Source: Brachypodium distachyon (lineage: Eukaryota; Streptophyta; Magnoliopsida; Poales; Poaceae). From it: a stretch of DNA of 64,000 nt. The notes beneath the pieces are model-generated. The model had not been told where the DNA came from, did no database searches, and worked only from the letters and a program-made list of their open reading frames with translations. The stretch spans positions 2,542,001 to 2,606,000 of the forward strand of contig NC_016133.3 of NCBI RefSeq assembly GCF_000005505.3, written 5' to 3'. Below, piece by piece: positions 34,059-45,900 of the stretch (the first letter of the stretch is position 1; the number at the start of each line of letters is the position of its first letter). Position numbers and translations under genes: made by a program.

Positions 34059-37000
34059 ATGGAGGATGAGAGGGCCATGGAGATCGATGGGCAGCAGCAG
34101 CAAGAAGACACCGCTGCTGTGCCCAAAGGCTTCAACGCCGATTACCTCCGAATATACTATGGTGAAGTGCTGTAGTCATTTTGTCTATCCAAAATCATAA
34201 TGCGAGGAACTGATAGGGTAAAGAAGCTGAAATGAGAGGCAGATTTGAATTCCTTGTACTACCTCTGTTACAAAATACAAGAGTATGGTGTAATACTCAA
34301 CACAAAGATGCCTCAAATTTGGAAGCAATTTGCTAAACAATTCTCACCCCCAAGAGTTCTTCTTCACCAATTTCTTGTACTTGCTTTCTTGCAAAAAAAT
34401 AGAATAAAATTGGATGAATGTAAATAATTATGTCTGGTTCTTAGGTTCAGACTTAGTCTATTATAGATTATAGATCTGGTGTAGTTAAGAGGCTCTTTAA
34501 CTGAGAAAAGCTTACAACTCATCTAGTGCTGATGGTTATTTCACAACTGCAGGAAAGTTATTCCCATATGGTGATTTCTTCAAGTGGCTTTGCTATGGAA
34601 ATGGTCTGTGGTCACACTTTACTACTTCAGTGTTGGTTCTAATTGTCTTGCTCTGTGCTAACTGATTTTTTTTCTGTAGATGGAAAACATCCAGGATGTG
34701 ATCAGTCATACATTGGGCGTCGGGAGCTTTCGTTTACACTGGAGAATGACATCTATCTCCGGTTCCAGTCCTTTGACAGTGCAGCTGAACTGGAGAGCTC
34801 TATCAAAGAGAAGTGCCCTTTCAAGATTGACATTGGACCTGTTTACAGCGTAGATGTATGATATAGCATTATCGAACATGCCAAATATTTAACTTGATTT
34901 AATTGTCTATATTAAGCTTTGTGTGCTATTGCCTAATGAATTAAGTTTTGTAGCCTGCAAAGCGACATGCCTATGCCCAGTCTGGCAATAATGTCTTTGC
35001 ACCAGTTGAGAGAGAACTTATTTTTGATATTGTAAGAAATATGTCATGTTTTTCTTCATCATCTGATGTGCGTGTCCTGTGTTATCTTTGTTCAACTGTT
35101 GCTAACTGTGAGCATTTTCAATATTCCTAGGATATATCTGATTATGATGACGTTCGGTACTGCTGCTCTGGAGCCGACACATGTCTGGACTGCTGGCCGT
35201 TAATGACCATTGTTATCAAAATCCTGGATACTTCACTTAGAGGCATGTTGGTTTGTTTATGCAATTACTTTGAGCACACATGACAATCACATGTTGCTAT
35301 GAAAATTCTGGATAATTCACTCCCATTGCAGTCTATACTATCTTGATCTGCTTTACTTTAAGTTACTGAAATTATGTGCTTGCAGGTGATTTTGGTTTCA
35401 ATCACATACTGTGGGTATATAGTGGTCGCCGTGGTGTCCATTGCTGGGTTTGTGATAGTAGAGCAAGAAAGTATGTTTAAGAGAACCTTTTTGTACCTGA
35501 AGTGAATGTTCTCTTTGTTTCTTGTCTGGTGATCATGAAATTCATCTCTGTTCTCATACTAGGCTCAGCAATGAACAAAGGTCTGCAATTGCTGACTACT
35601 TCCGCGTCTATAAGGTGGTACATCTTGATTCATATCTCTAGCCCTTTTCCACGCCTGTATTCCAAAATCTGTTGATCTCCATTACCTTTTTTCAGGGTGG
35701 TGAGAATACATCGAAAAAGGTGTCGTTGACTGGGCCTGTTCTCCACCCTTTCCTTGCGTATGCTCTAAACATAACCATCTCCTACTTGCATGTTGTATGT
35801 GTGAATTGTGGGAAACAAATATGTTATATTGAAGCTTTATGCTGCTGCAGACGGTCATACACTGATGTTCTGAAATGCTTCTTTGAAGACAAGCTATTAC
35901 ATAGCCAACAACTATTTTCATCAGAGGAGAGATGCAACAAGATACTTGAACTTATTCCTGATGAAAGTAAGAAATAAACCTTAAGAAGCTGAGACAATGT
36001 TCTCCAAATATCACTTCTATCAACAAATTCTCATTCATCAAGTACGAGATGTGTTCAACATCATCCTAAACGGGTGCCTTTTCTAGATGTTGCTAGTGAG
36101 CTCCATGACAAATGGCAAGGAAATAGACGCTCCTCTATTTCAAAGGAAGATGTAAATGCAGCAAGATGGGAGCAGTTAAAGATGACTTTGCAGTCAGGAA
36201 AACACAAGGTTAGTGTTTAATCTCATGTCGCTCTATTCACTTCTATTGCATATTGTTAATTTCTACTGCAGTAAGTATATATGTCTCTTGAGTATTCAAG
36301 GGGGATGCTGTGTGTAGTGTTCACTCTTCATAAATCACAGTTGCATCTTGTGATTCAGCTTGCCGTGTCAAAATGTAGGATGAATAATAGTGGTAAATCA
36401 TGTTTTTGTCTCAGGCGCAGGGGCTTCGCAGATGTGTAGAAGAGATTGTCTTCTCATACACGTATCCTAGACTTGACATGGAGGTAACAGAAAAATCATC
36501 ACGAATACATGTTCATAGCAAGTGGATTATTAATATCTTTTTCCTCTATTGATCAGACTTGATGTTGTATATCAGGTGTCAAAACACATGAATCATTTAC
36601 TGAAAGCTCCGTTCTGCATACACCCAAAGACAGGTAAAAACTAAGTAGATTTCTGGTTTAGTTTTCTAATGTAATAAGGTGACACGATTGCATGGACGAA
36701 AAAGCAGCGTGGAGCTTGTTATCCATTAGAAGTTTCTACCGTGACAGTTTCTTGAATGATGCACACTTTTAGCACAGCACTGATTTACTTAATGCGTACA
36801 CTTATGACTTTTGGAGGAGTCAAACCGTGCTCTCTTTTCTTTGTACAACTGTACATATGATTAATCTGTCACCTCATTAGTTCTAACGACCATTCTAACG
36901 TTTCTCCAGGACGTGTTTCGTTCCAATTGATCCCAATAATTGTGATGATTTTGATCCTGCGGCTGTTCCAACTCTATCACAGGTATTGTCTATAGAGCCA

Positions 37001-38312
37001 AACATAAAATAAAATAAAAAACATGCTAAAAAATTATTTGCGCCTTTTGATGTGTGATCATGCAATCCTGACTTGTTGAAATTACCATACACGCCCAGCT
37101 ATTAGGAGAGCTCAATGCTGCTGGTATGCAGATTGATTCTGAGAGTGGTAAGTGGTTCTAGAAACTTGCACCTCTTGGGATTTGTGTTAAAGTGCTGCAT
37201 CATTTTATAACTTGCAAATTACATTTTTGTAACATACAGCCTTGTCTTGCATACTCCTCATAATCCTGTTCTGAATTGCTCAATTGCAGATTGGGAAAGA
37301 ACATCCCTCGAGAAATCCATCAGATTTTTCAGAACATCCTTTCTGCAGCCAATGCTGAAAGCTTGCAAGGTATGCAGGGTGTTCGAAGTTCAGGGGGTTA
37401 AGTAAGGCAAAATACTCAGGGCTGGTCCTGAGATTTCAGGGGCCCGGGGCGAAAATCAGAACCTGGACCCTTAATATAAACACTAAATAATAATCAATAT
37501 ATGTACTAGTATAAAATTTCGTCAATAAAAATTTCTCGAACTCTTTAAAAATTTATCAACCAACCCTCTTTGCGATTCTATCAACTCATCTGCTAGTTTC
37601 CTCTTTTTCATTTTTCACCATCGGATGCATAATTTTTAGATGACACGACGATGCTGAGACTTTAACAAACAATCTGCTTTTGAAGAAATGTTACTCCCTC
37701 CGGCCAGAATTACTTGTCGAAATATTACATGTATCTAGACGCTTTTTGCACATAGATACATTCAAATTTGGGCAAATTTGAGACAAGTAATACCGGTCGG
37801 AGGGAGTAACAAACAATTGACCAATTTAGAACTAGTGCAAACCTACAAAATACTAAATCAGTTGAGTAAAATGTACTGGTTAATCACGATTACTTGCCGA
37901 CTCGGACGATGTGAAAATTGTGCTTGAGACGGTTTGCATATTGGTGAAGGTGTCTATCTTGTCTCCTGATCCAGAGCCCTATCCTTAGGTTTGTTGTCTG
38001 CTCGCGCACTAGAAGCCTCCAGTAGGCATGGCTGTGTCAGTCGACAGATTGTGCTTGAGATGGTTTGCATTTGTGCTGGAATAGAGTTGTATTGTTGAGC
38101 CTAAACCCTGTATACTTGGTTGGTAGACAATTTTTATCAACATGTTTTAATCTTCAAAAAAAAAATAGCACTTTGCTATCTTGTGGTCCTGTCATTTTTG
38201 TAGTGCTGAAAAAAATGTCAGTTTTTAATAACCATGTAAGTTTTTGCAGGAGGAACTGGAAAGTGCTTATAACGCCAAGCTCCAGCAGTCCAAGAATGCC
38301 TTGAATTGGTAA
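34059..38312 (+). CDS. POLA3: DNA primase small (catalytic) subunit, with a one-base frameshift late in the gene
   Basis: Sixteen exons: 34059-34161, 34553-34603, 34680-34855, 34954-35031, 35131-35242, 35386-35470, 35563-35614, 35696-35757, 35851-35966, 36087-36208, 36415-36483, 36576-36633, 36910-36982, 37099-37147, 37290-37369, 38250-38312. It makes RNA primers within the polymerase alpha-primase complex. Visible hallmarks are the N-terminal YYGKLFPY, the catalytic FDIDISDYDD (two metal-binding Asp), a Cys-rich zinc site ([11 protein letters not shown]), [12 protein letters not shown] and HPKTGRV. The exons total 1349 nt, one short of a whole number of codons. Exon 13 lost one base near 36919 (GTGTTTCGTTCC), so VPIDP and all that follows is out of frame and a stop arises at 37103. 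The expected length without the loss is 449 residues. All other phases fit. In human PRIM1 the third catalytic Asp is, as I recall, in the matching VPID segment. Intron 5 has a GC donor. Confidence 0.88.
37694..37806. mobile_element. Stowaway MITE in primase intron 15
   Basis: Starts CTCCCTCCGGCCAGAATTAC and ends with the inverted ggtcggagggag, flanked by TA (37692-37693 and 37807-37808). Length 113 bp. It lies in the longest intron of the gene, 880 bp, between the last two coding exons. Confidence 0.9.
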
Positions 38313-39452
38313 AACTTACAGACACACACAAAGGCGGCATGCCATACAGTTATCCTAGTATCGCCCCCATGGATGACCATGAAATTGTTCGAGCTTGCTC
38401 ACAATCTTCTTTTGTGGGCATACTCGGCACAGCCAAATGTTAATGTATTGCAAGTTGTAACTATGATGTTAAAGATGAATTGCTCTGAGACTTCATGCTT
38501 GGTGGTTTGAGCGACGCCGGATACGTTTCGCTGTGCATATAGAATATGTTTGGTCCTTGAATTTCTATATGCATAGCGAGACTTGTTTAGAGTCGCTGAA
38601 ACTACCAAGCAAAAAGCCTTGGAGCACCAAGAGTATACTACTCGGGAAAAGAGATGTTAGTTTGACGCATGTGATGTGAGTCATGGACCAAAATAGTGCT
38701 AGCCATGGGCTTGCTTTTATTTGACACTCCCAAGGTCCAACTGCGTATTGGTTGCGGAGTTACCCTGGTGGGATCGCAGAGGCAATAAATGTTAAATTTT
38801 ATGAGTGTTTAATGAAAGGGCAATCTCTTTTTTTTCACTTCTTTTTGAAAAGCACCTTTGAAATCTTCATCTTTACTCTTATAAAGAGCTGGGTTGGTGG
38901 TTATCTGTTCACCCTCAGTGAGGTTGCCCCTTGAGTCGTCCAGAAATTGTTGCTCGGAAATAGTCTGTTCACAATCTTTTGACCAGGGTTTAAAATTTTC
39001 GTGAAATTCTGTTGAAATTTTGAAGAAATACGGTCAAAAATTCAGTCTAGATCAAATAAAATATGAAATTGGTCAAAATGATTTAAAAAATCCTGGACGT
39101 TTTTGTATGGTGTGAAATTTGAAACCCTGCTTTTGATTAGTTCATCTGATTGATATATATTTTGAGATATTTTTTTATTTTGCACAAATTTAGCGACTAT
39201 GATGACACGATCGTCTGAAATTCAAACAATTTACGCACGGAAATTTTAATTCCGTGGCAACCGCCAGCATTCGCAAAAGAAGAATGCAAACTTGCAAACT
39301 TCACCCTTCAAATGTTCTGTATTCTATTATCACCCTCGCTGCCTCCTTCCGTCCTTGGGTGCTCCAGTCGTTCTCCTTCCCCACGCGCGTTCATCCGTCG
39401 CCGCCGCGTCCAACCACGACCAGAGCAACGTGGGGACGCCAAGGCGTGAGCA
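38313..39452. other. Primase 3' UTR, intergenic DNA and At-4/1 5' leader
   Basis: No supported gene. Short AT-rich frames only. Sequence from about 39300 onward is the GC-rich leader of the next gene. Confidence 0.4.
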
Positions 39453-42026
39453 ATGGCGGCGGGGGACGAGGAGCTGGAGTCGCTGCTCCGGAACTTCCAC
39501 CGCTTCTCCCAGGTCAGCAGCACCCGCACCGCACCTCACCGCGGCATCCCTCCCTCCCTACCACCGTCCCGCCGCTCCCCCGACTCGTTCGTTCGCCCTT
39601 CCAGTTCGTTTCGGGTCTTAGGTTCGGTTTGATGCCACGTTCTGGTTCCGATGGAGCTCACCCTAGTCGTCGTAGCAATCGCCTGAACCTTCCGTGCTCG
39701 GCTCAGGTGAATTGGATGATGAAATGCCTGCGAGATGGCGCGTGTCGAACTGAATAGATAATTCTCCGGCGACATTTGCGCAATCGAGGGAATTCACGTA
39801 GTAGGCCGTCCATCTTCTGTGCCTATTTTGTTTTTAACTTTTGATCTTCCGGTTGGATGCCATGCTTGGCCAATGCTGTGGACCGTGGTGGTTAATTGGT
39901 TGGTTATGCTGAAGAATGTCTCGTCGTATTGATCATTGAGAGATGATTTTGGTGGGGGGGATTCCACACTAGTTCAGCCTCAGTGCTCGATTCTCACTGT
40001 AGGGCTCGAATCCCCTGCAATCGATTTCTAGAATTGGGATCCCAAGTGCTCAGCAAACCAAAATATATGGGTTGTCTGCATGGCAGGAGCGTGCTTCTGT
40101 TGCAATGTTTACTGCTTCCAGAGCTCAAGTGTTGCCATAGATGTTCAATCTACCAGTTTTAATTGCCTAAAGATGAATGATGACCTATATCCAAGCATTT
40201 TTCTTATAGTGTGTTGATTTTCTTTTCTATTGTGTGTTCACTGGTTCCTTGGTTTTGAACAGGGTTATAAAGATGCACTAATGGAGGCCCAGGCTTTAAG
40301 GGTGGATTGCAACTCTGAATCCAAGAAGCGTGAAGCTCTTGAGTCGCATATTGCAGATCTCAATAGAGGTTAACTGATGTTTCTGCGTTCTTCCGCTGTT
40401 CAGCTTCAGTTTGTTGTTTTCTGTTAATGTATATAGCGTAGTAGGCGATGATTTTCATTGCTTGCTCAGGTTGAAACAAGAATTGAGTTGGGCTTTTTTC
40501 TGTCGTGCAGATAATGAGCGATTAAGAAGGCTGTACACTGAAACTTTATTCAAGTTCACCAACAAGGTAGGTGGCTACTTACTATAATGCTATGTGCAGT
40601 TACATGAAGGCTGATGAATTTCTAATACTAAGATGATGTCACGATTAAATATATTTTTTCATCATCCGACGTTTTTCATTGTGGGGTCATCATCCGAGTT
40701 AACTATTTGATACAGATACTCAGTTGTATTGATGGTATCAGCCTGAGTTCAATGCTCTCCTTTTTCACCTGTGAGATTGAGTTGATGGAAGGACTATAGT
40801 GTCTTGTCCTTGGGCTTCAGTGTACTCTTTTTTCATGGAAAAACAGGTTGAACGCGTGTTGTGGAGCTGTTGATTCCGATTGCCATTCATACTATATTAA
40901 CATCTGGATTGTAAACTTCTTATGTTGGAATTTGGAAGTTGATAATAGATCAAGTTTAATGAGAGATCAAGTGCTAGGTTTTATATGCAGCATTAATCAT
41001 ATCTGTCAAACTCTGGACAATTTTTTATGTGCTTGCTATTATTCAGATGAAATTTCACACAGAATCTCAAAATCTTAAGGAAGAATTGGGGAAAGCAAAT
41101 AGCAGGTTGCTATCCATGGAAGAGGTAGTTAACTGCTTTCCAAGTTTTCAGCTAATCCCTTAAATTAATCTAACAAATCTTTACTTCCTACAGGAGCATA
41201 AGAGGGAAATCGAACAACTTAAGCATGCCAATGAAATGAGCTGCAATACCCTGGAGAGCAAGCTCAGGTAACATAAAACCCATTTCATGGGAGGGGACAG
41301 GTTACTATTGGCAGAAGCAAGAGGTTCAAATCAAATTATCCTGTTGATTGTTTGCAAAAACTGAAAGACCTAACTTTCACTACAACCAGTTGTGCCCTTG
41401 TTCAGCAAGCTACCGATGAAGCTGTGATAAACCAACTCAAGTCGGACCTGGGAGCTCATAAAGCGCAGGTCGACATGTTAAATAGCAGGTTGGAGCAGGT
41501 CACTGCTGAAGTGCATATGCAGTGTAATGTTCTAGACTTCGGTTCCATCCTGAAGATTGTTCCTCCTTTGGATTATTACCTCTTACCTCCCATGATGGAA
41601 ATACATCCTGGCCCCTGGTACAGATAAAAACGATCTGCAGGATTTGAACGATGTGATTATGCTGGAACAGGAGGAGAAAAATGGCATGCAAAGGAAGCTT
41701 AAAAAGGCAGAAGACGAGTGTAAGTTTAATCTGGACTGGTGAACTGAAGAAACAACTTTGATTATTCAAAAATCAAAACACACAGTTCCCCAACATTTTT
41801 TCAGCGTTCATTCATGTTTGATTGTATCAGTCGACCAACATGCTGACAGCATTTCTCATCTTGTTATGATCCAGTGAGGGTCCTGAAGATGAAGCAGGCA
41901 GAGCAGCAAAGGGACTCGGTGTCGGTCCAGCACGTGGAGACGCTGAAGCAGAAGGTCATGAAGCTGCGGAAGGAGAACGAGTCCCTGAAGCGGAGGCTGG
42001 CGAGCTCCGAACTCGACTGCTCCTGA
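39453..42026 (+). CDS. At-4/1-like coiled-coil protein
   Basis: Eight exons: 39453-39512, 40263-40368, 40511-40566, 41047-41124, 41194-41267, 41390-41510, 41641-41719, 41875-42026, giving 241 residues. The N-terminus MAAGDEELESLLRNFHRF and the block RDNERLRRLYTETLFKF resemble Arabidopsis At-4/1, a small plant coiled-coil protein found by its interaction with a tobamovirus movement protein and associated with plasmodesmata and veins (from memory). Most of the protein is a predicted coiled coil (EELGKANSRLLSMEE, KREIEQLKHANEMS, LKQKVMKLRKENESLKRR), matching the family's usual 240-250 residues. The exon 6/7 junction is the least certain: I chose donor 41511 and acceptor 41640 because they keep phase. 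No membrane segment or catalytic motif is present. Confidence 0.75.
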
Positions 42027-42951
42027 GAGCCCGCCGCCGCTCCCCTGCTCCCAGGTTCCGAACCCTTCGCCGTCATCGTCGTAGCCATGTACATTCTCAC
42101 ACACGACATCTCACCATCAGAGCTTCTTTCTTTGTTGAGAAGAAAACATCACACGGTCACTCATACCATCAGAGGTTATATACAGTTATTGGTCTTGTGA
42201 TTACTAAATGAAATGTATGTTTTGGAAAGAGCTATGCACTGTGCCAATGTGCCATGTCACCATGTGCATACTTGCCTGTTCACTGCATAGTCTTCTCCTG
42301 TCCTTTTTGGTAGCTGGTAGAGAGTGTTCTTCTCAGAGGGTTGATTAATTGATTGCAAGTGCTACTTACAGCTTTTCATGTGCCGGGGTAGAATGCAAAT
42401 CGCTGCATTGACTGTATTCGATCTCCACCCTGCTCGTTTCACCCACCAACGATCCCGACCCCCCCCCCCCCCCCCCCAACTGGCAACGGATCGAAAATCA
42501 GTACTGTTGCTGTGTTGAGTTAGGCTCGGACATTACTATGGCCATTCACTGGCCTTGCCTACTTCGCAGGCTCAAAGCCTGCGCGCTGCAGCTTCTGTTG
42601 ATTGCTGCTGTGTAGGAGTACTACTTTTTCTCCGTTTCGTAATTCCTCAAATAGGCCCATTATCGTCTGTTTTCCCGGCCCGGCCCAAGCCCGCTGTCTG
42701 TACGAATTGATTCTGCAGCCAGCCAGCCTGGCACCGCGCTCGCGTCGCGCGGTCGCGCCTTCTCTCTTCTGCAGTTGTGCAGCTTTTCCCTCTCCCATTC
42801 CGTGCTTCCTTCTTCTTCTTCCGCACGCCTCCTCCTCCCCTCCTCGCTCTGCTCGCTAAACCTCGCCTTTCCGCTCGATCGAGTCTCCTTAAACCCTAGG
42901 AGCCAGGCGTCTCCCTCTTGTCTCTAGCTCGTTCCTCTGCTTCCCGCACCA
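42027..42951. other. At-4/1 3' UTR and SERRATE promoter/leader
   Basis: Contains a run of C (about 42459-42477) and the GC-rich leader of the next gene. The leader includes aaaccctagg (42891-42900), a telo-box-like word common near the start of plant housekeeping genes. No separate gene. Confidence 0.4.
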
Positions 42952-45900
42952 ATGGCGCGCGACGTGCACGACCGCGCGCTCTCGCCCGACGATCAGCGAC
43001 GCGGGTGCTCGCAGCCGCAGGGCCCGCTCCCTCCGCCTCCGCCGCTCGGCTCCTCCCGTCCCAAACGCCTCGTCGAGGACGACGACGACGACGAAGACCA
43101 GCTCCTCCTGCCTCCGCCTCCCCCGCTCGGCTCCTCCCGCCCCAAACGCCTCGACGACGACGACCGGCTCCTGCTGCCTCCACCTCCGCCGCTCGGCTCC
43201 TCCCGCCCCAAACGCCTCGTCGAGGACGAGAACGACGACGACCGGCTTCTGCTGCCTCCACCTCCCCCGCTCCGCTCCCCCCGCCCCAAACGCCTCGTCG
43301 AGGACGACCGCCTGGAGGCCGACTCGCCGCGCAACAACGGTACGCCACGCGGACACGGGAGGTCGCCGGAGAACGTGTACGCGCCGCTCCTTCCCGCTCC
43401 CCCTGCCGGCTCGTCCCGCCCCGGGCCCGTCGTCTACCGCCTGCTGGAGAGCGAGTCCCCGCCCGACGGGAGGAGCCCCAACCCTGGAGGTGTCCTGGGG
43501 GCGCCGCCATCACCGAGGAGGTCGGCGTCCCGGTCAAACGACTGGGAGAAACGACGCCGCTCACCGCCCCGGAGGTCGCCTTCTCCCGTGCGGCACAAGC
43601 GGACGCGCAGGGACGACGACGGGGACGCTGGCCGTGGCCCCCGCAGCCCACCGCGCGGCGGGAGGTGAGGCTTCGGGGGACGCATTTCCGTTTGATTTTA
43701 TTTTTCCGGCTTGCCGCGGCCCGGGTCCTTCTTTCCCGTACGGTTCTAAGCTCATTAGTGCGAGTGTTTTTGAGGTTTTGTTTTCGCATTGCTTGGTGCA
43801 GGTACGATCGCGATGGAGGCAGGGGGAGGTCTGCTGGGCATGGCGCGCAAGGTGAGCTGACTCTGATGAGCTTTCTTCACGTCTTGGTCTCGTGCATTTC
43901 CTACCTAATTCGTGCTCTTCTTGTGATTGACGACCGCGAAACTGAGGTTTGAGTGTTCTCGACCGTGTGGTGTGTGTGGTATGTTTTCTGGTAGTTGTTG
44001 CTTTGGGAGTTTGGGAATGGATAGCTTCGACACTAGACTCGTTGAATCCACGCTGTCGCACCTTGCTCATCCACCTTCGCCTAGAAACATGCGGGTTTGC
44101 TTTGAGTTCAATGGAAAACTTATTTACCATGCGTCACTCTTGTGAACCAAAATACTCTGTATCTAGTTGAGCTCTGTATCTCTTGGAGCACTCACCTACA
44201 GCTACGGCCTTTGATCCCAAGGATGCGACACAAGGGGTGTGGGGGCCATCTGACGGAGTTGTACAGTTTGTCAGCTCTGCCCCCAATCTGATGATATACA
44301 TTCCACACTTTTATCTATTGTACAACTGAAATTTGTGTTGTCGCTTCCTAAGCTAAACAACTGCTCCATCATCAGGACTGATAGTTGGTTCCTATGCGCT
44401 TGGTAACTAGGAGTCAACATAACTACTTGTTAGTGTAATAAATAAGAATGATATGAGATTGTTGTGTACTGGTGTCAACAATATATGTTCTGCTCCTTCT
44501 GGATTTACATGTTCTTTCTATAGAATCCAAGGATAAGGGAATTAATCTGTTACACTACTAGCCTGCTCATGCAGAAGCTTACAGCCTTTCATGTTTTTTC
44601 TGACCATTTATTTACTACAAAAAGTTCGTACTGTAGAAATTTTAACACTTCTATCTGTTATTCCAGATGGGCCGGACTCTGGCTATGGTGCTTTCAGTAA
44701 TGTTCATGGCACCGAAAGGTATTACAAATTCGCTGCCTTGCGAATTGTGATAGGTTTGGTCTGCTTAGTGTGTCAGTTACTGTTGGTTCCTAAGTTCCCA
44801 AGTCATGTGTATTTTCTTAATCTTCCTCTTTCTATTCGGCCTCTTTATTCCATTTTGTTTCCCTGATAGATGATTCTTGAATGCGACCTTATATGATTCT
44901 GCATCTTTTCAGGAAGGGGTTAATGACATACAAACAGTTTTGCCTATTTCTTGAAGATGATGTTTCACCAGGTGAAGCTGGGAGCAGGTAATCAATACAA
45001 ACAGATAATAAGTTGAATTTGATCTGTACGTTTGTAGTAACCTCCACTGATCAGCAGTTCAGCACAACCTAATTGGTTAATTATACCTCTTTTTCCTTGT
45101 TTAACAAGGTACCAAGAATACAAGACAGCATACATCACTACACAGAAACGTGCCTATTTCGATCTCCATAAGGATGAAATTCGGTATGTCTAAATGTTAT
45201 CATATAGCTGTGTTTATGCTGTTAAGGAAGTAATGGTTTGGCTGGCTCTTTTTCTACTGTCATTGCAGGTTGAAAGAGAAGTACCACCCGACAAACTTGC
45301 TATCTGTCATTGAAAGGTGAACTGTTTGGTGCATGTCTTTCTGAAAAAAAGCTTGCTTACCATCATAAAAAGCTGGTACTCGGATAGGTGTTGAATAGCA
45401 TAGCATCGGAAAATGACTATAACACGTCATAACTAAATGGAACAGTTGTTCTTATTATTTCTTAATTTATTATGCCTGCTTCCATTTCACTTTTAGTTGA
45501 GCTTCTCTTGTTAGTGGTTCCTGATCACTGGCATACCTTATTTTGTTAACTCAGGAGGAATGGATTCTGTAAGGCTGCAGCGAAGGATTTAATTCTTGAT
45601 TTGCGAACTGGGGTTTTGGACTGGTGAGATGAATTTATAATTACATCTAATTTATGCTATGAATCCTTTAGTATTATGTTAATTTTTCTGATATCAGTAT
45701 TACCTTGGTGTAGTGGTCCTGGAATGACCGCTGGTGCAGCAAGTAAATTAGGAAATAACAATGCTGGAAGCTCTGACAATGATGAAGATTATGGTAGCAA
45801 GAGAAGAAAGAATAGAAGAGGTCCCCAAAAAGAACCTGAACCACTTTCAACTGCTCCTAAAGCTCATCCAATAAGTTCAAAGTATCGCCGAATTCAAACT

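Noticed and set aside
42896..43789. 297-codon minus-strand open frame opposite SERRATE exon 1
   Set aside because: Shadow frame caused by the GC-rich coding repeats of SERRATE; Arg/Gly-rich, no domain, no splice or promoter support.
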